Positions 5,726 to 7,629 of a stretch of DNA of 7,629 bases are shown here, in pieces. Source of the stretch: Lachnospiraceae bacterium (lineage in GTDB: Bacteria > Bacillota_A > Clostridia > Lachnospirales > Lachnospiraceae); the NCBI GenBank assembly GCA_031262285.1, contig JAISHZ010000074.1, forward strand, positions 1 to 7,629, given 5' to 3'. The notes below the pieces were generated by a model, which saw only the letters and a list, made by a program, of their open reading frames with translations, had not been told where the DNA came from and made no database searches. The translations under genes and the position numbers were made by a program. Each line of letters starts with the position of its first letter. Position 1 is the first letter of the stretch.

Positions 5726-7423
5726 TTACTTAGTCGCTATGTTAAATTTGGATACCAAAGCATTGAGAGTCTCGGATTGAGCGAACAATTCTTCGCTGAC
5801 AGCGGAGCTTTCTTGTGCAGTAGCGGAAGTATCCTGTACTACTGTGGATATCTGTTCGATTCCGCCGTTTACATTGGACATCGCTTCTGCCTGATGTTCG
5901 GAGGAAGCCTTGATTTCTTCAATGGTCTTGATAATCGTATCCACACCTATGATGACTTCGCCAAGTGCAGTAGAAGTCTCCGTGACGATGGTATTGCCAT
6001 TTGCGATTTCATTCATGGAGGTTTGGATGAGATTGCGCGTATTGGTAGCAGCAGCGGCGCTTTGCGATGCCAACTGACGAATCTCAGCTGCTACAACTGC
6101 AAATCCTTTACCGGCCTCCCCGGCTCTGGCGGCTTCAATCGCGGCGTTTAAAGAAAGGAGGTTGGTTTGTGAGGCGATGGATTCAATGGTATTGATAATC
6201 TCTTGAATCTGATTGCTGGTTTTGTTGATATTTTCCATCGCCAATACCATCCGATTCATATGCTCTTGACTCTCGGAAGCTTCAGCACCTACCTGCTTTG
6301 CATTCAAAGCCGCTTGCTCAGTCTTCTTTGCGTCGTTTTCTACTTGATTGGTCAATTCCTGCATGGTGGCGGTCAGTTCTTGCACCGAGCTGGCTTGATC
6401 AGCAGCACCATTTGCCAGTGTCTGCGCACCTTGAGACATATTTTGTGCGCCGGCCTGTACTTGTGAAGCGGATTCTTTGATTTGGTAAAGTGTTTCGCTT
6501 AACTTCCTTTTAATACCGGACATGGCGTTCAAAATAGGCATATAATCGCCCACATATGTTTCACGCGTTTTCGTGGTAACGTTAAAATTGCCATCCGCCA
6601 TCGCGCCAAGACAAAAGCTGATGTCGGGAATAATCTTACGGAACACTTCAACCATTCCACCCAAGTTGCGCGTCAAACTACCCAGTTCATCTTCGGAGTC
6701 ATAATTGACGACAATATCCAAGTTCCCTTTGACCACTTCCGCCGCGCCTTTTTCCAATTGCTTGATCGGATCGGTTAACAGATTGGTGATCGTCACCGCA
6801 AAATAGATGACCAACAGTAAACTCAAAATCGCCAGCACGACCAAAATAATCGTGACCACAGTTTCGATGGTGACGGCGGAGTCTACGGTGTTTTGCGCGT
6901 TGGTATCTTGTATGCCCCCCAGAGCGTTGAGAGCGTCGATCGTCGGGAGAGATGCCGGAATGTATTGATGCATGATCATATCCAACGCTTCGGCAGTCGC
7001 CTCCGGGGTATCTTCACCCAATAGAGTAACGATTTGCCCACGGAGGGAAGCAGTGACGCTGATCAACTCTCGGATGTCTTTTACTTTGTCGGGATATGTA
7101 GAGTATTTCGCCAAAAAATCAAGGTTGGTCTGTATGGTTTGCGCCCAAGTAGTGGCTTCGACCAGAGCGGTTTCCTTTTCATCGCTGTCGCTCGTACAGG
7201 CAGCCAATAACAGATCTTTACTGATCAATTGCAATCCAATCCGCATACTCATGGTGTTTTGTACATTTTTGAAAGGACCATCATAAAAACCGGTGGTTTG
7301 TGATCCGACATAGACAAGACCAATGATAGATACTATGGCAGAAAGCACAAATAAAGATACGACGATCGTAAACACAACAGCCAGTTTCTTGCCGATTTTC
7401 AATTTCAGTAGCAGTTTTTTCAT
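5726..7423 (-). CDS. Methyl-accepting chemotaxis protein (MCP3)
   Basis: A chemoreceptor of 565 aa. The start at ATG 7423 has AAGGAGAG upstream at normal spacing. Order: TM1 about 14-39, four-helix-bundle-like sensor 40-187 with [15 protein letters not shown] and [18 protein letters not shown] at its start, TM2 188-212, HAMP 213-264 ([10 protein letters not shown] at 241-250), second HAMP-like segment 265-317 ([13 protein letters not shown]) and signalling domain 318-565. The tip carries [20 protein letters not shown] (417-436), and the methylation-type site [10 protein letters not shown] (344-353) has a Q in place of the first E. Its N-terminus and signalling half are close to MCP1. There is no CheR-binding tail. 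It is the first gene of the array, with a good promoter and its own terminator. The ligand cannot be predicted. Confidence 0.97.
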   Translation of the reverse strand: MKKLLLKLKIGKKLAVVFTIVVSLFVLSAIVSIIGLVYVGSQTTGFYDGPFKNVQNTMSMRIGLQLISKDLLLAACTSDSDEKETALVEATTWAQTIQTNLDFLAKYSTYPDKVKDIRELISVTASLRGQIVTLLGEDTPEATAEALDMIMHQYIPASLPTIDALNALGGIQDTNAQNTVDSAVTIETVVTIILVVLAILSLLLVIYFAVTITNLLTDPIKQLEKGAAEVVKGNLDIVVNYDSEDELGSLTRNLGGMVEVFRKIIPDISFCLGAMADGNFNVTTKTRETYVGDYMPILNAMSGIKRKLSETLYQIKESASQVQAGAQNMSQGAQTLANGAADQASSVQELTATMQELTNQVENDAKKTEQAALNAKQVGAEASESQEHMNRMVLAMENINKTSNQIQEIINTIESIASQTNLLSLNAAIEAARAGEAGKGFAVVAAEIRQLASQSAAAATNTRNLIQTSMNEIANGNTIVTETSTALGEVIIGVDTIIKTIEEIKASSEHQAEAMSNVNGGIEQISTVVQDTSATAQESSAVSEELFAQSETLNALVSKFNIATK

Positions 7424-7513
7424 AATCTCTCCTTTACTTATCAGTGAATGGTATATGAATCCCTAAAACGCATCCAAGAACTCTATGTAATCTCGAATTG
7501 GTTTTCATATAGC

Positions 7514-7542
7514 ATTATAGCACTTTCCTATGCTGCATACAA
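7514..7542 (-). promoter_or_regulatory. MCP3 promoter
   Basis: The minus strand reads TTGTAT (7537-7542), 17 bases, TATAAT (7514-7519), with a TGC extended -10 element. This is the best promoter in the window. The start would be near 7507, giving a leader of about 84 bases. It is sigma-A-like, with no sigma-28 motif nearby. Confidence 0.75.
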
Positions 7543-7560
7543 CAGAACTATACGGTTTTT

Positions 7561-7582
7561 AGACTGATTTTAGACTGATTTT
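7561..7582. repeat. 11-bp tandem repeat, two units, upstream of the MCP3 promoter
   Basis: AGACTGATTTT occurs twice in a row, about 20 bases upstream of the MCP3 -35 box. One-turn spacing and AT-richness would suit an activator site or UP-like element, or it may simply be slippage. No regulator is known. Confidence 0.6.
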
Positions 7583-7590
7583 GCAAAAAA

Positions 7591-7629
7591 AGGTTACCAT
7601 TCACGCGTACGCCGATCTACATTCAAAGG
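7591..7629 (+). repeat. Structured intergenic repeat, copy C, truncated by the right edge
   Basis: AGGTT is followed by CACGCGTACGCC (outer left arm, 7602-7613) and then by TCTAC and TTCAAAGG, matching copy A (TCTACGG then TTCAAAGG, 997-1011) and the corresponding part of copy B. The window ends before the inner stem, so length and intactness are unknown. It is in the opposite orientation to copy B and divergent from MCP3. Confidence 0.6.

Overview
The window looks like a chromosomal segment from a motile, low-to-moderate GC Bacillota (Firmicutes) bacterium. The basis is the strong AGGAGG-type ribosome binding sites, vegetative (sigma-A-like) promoters, U-tailed intrinsic terminators, and the sequence style of the chemoreceptors and the MATE transporter. 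I cannot tell Clostridia from Negativicutes, or name a genus.

All four recognisable genes lie on the minus strand. From right to left they are three paralogous methyl-accepting chemotaxis proteins (MCPs; 5726-7423, 3731-5434, 1605-3296) and the N-terminal two thirds of a MATE-family efflux transporter (1-909, running off the left edge). Each MCP has two membrane helices, a short four-helix-bundle-type extracytoplasmic sensor, a HAMP domain, a second HAMP-like segment and a canonical signalling hairpin. The sensor halves have diverged while the signalling halves stay close, which fits tandem duplication followed by sensory diversification. MCP2 and MCP3 end in clear intrinsic terminators. MCP1 and MCP3 have good promoter candidates of their own, so the array looks like separate transcription units and not one operon.

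The unusual part is the non-coding DNA. The 695-base gap between MCP1 and the MATE gene holds two oppositely oriented copies of an unrecognised structured repeat. The copy at 1307-1566 contains a perfect 35-bp inverted repeat capped by three hairpins, a cloverleaf of about 160 bases. The copy at 963-1116 is shorter and is explained exactly by a 112-base deletion between two ACTCT direct repeats in a full-length copy. A third copy starts at about 7591 and is cut by the right edge, so the MCP block is bracketed by copies in inverted orientation. Paired changes in the outer stem suggest that the fold is maintained. The element could be a non-autonomous mobile element folding as single-stranded DNA, or a repeated structured RNA. 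The window contains no transposase or reverse transcriptase to decide. An imperfect direct repeat (935 and 1138), a long MATE leader, and a terminator-like hairpin in the MCP1 leader complete the non-coding features.
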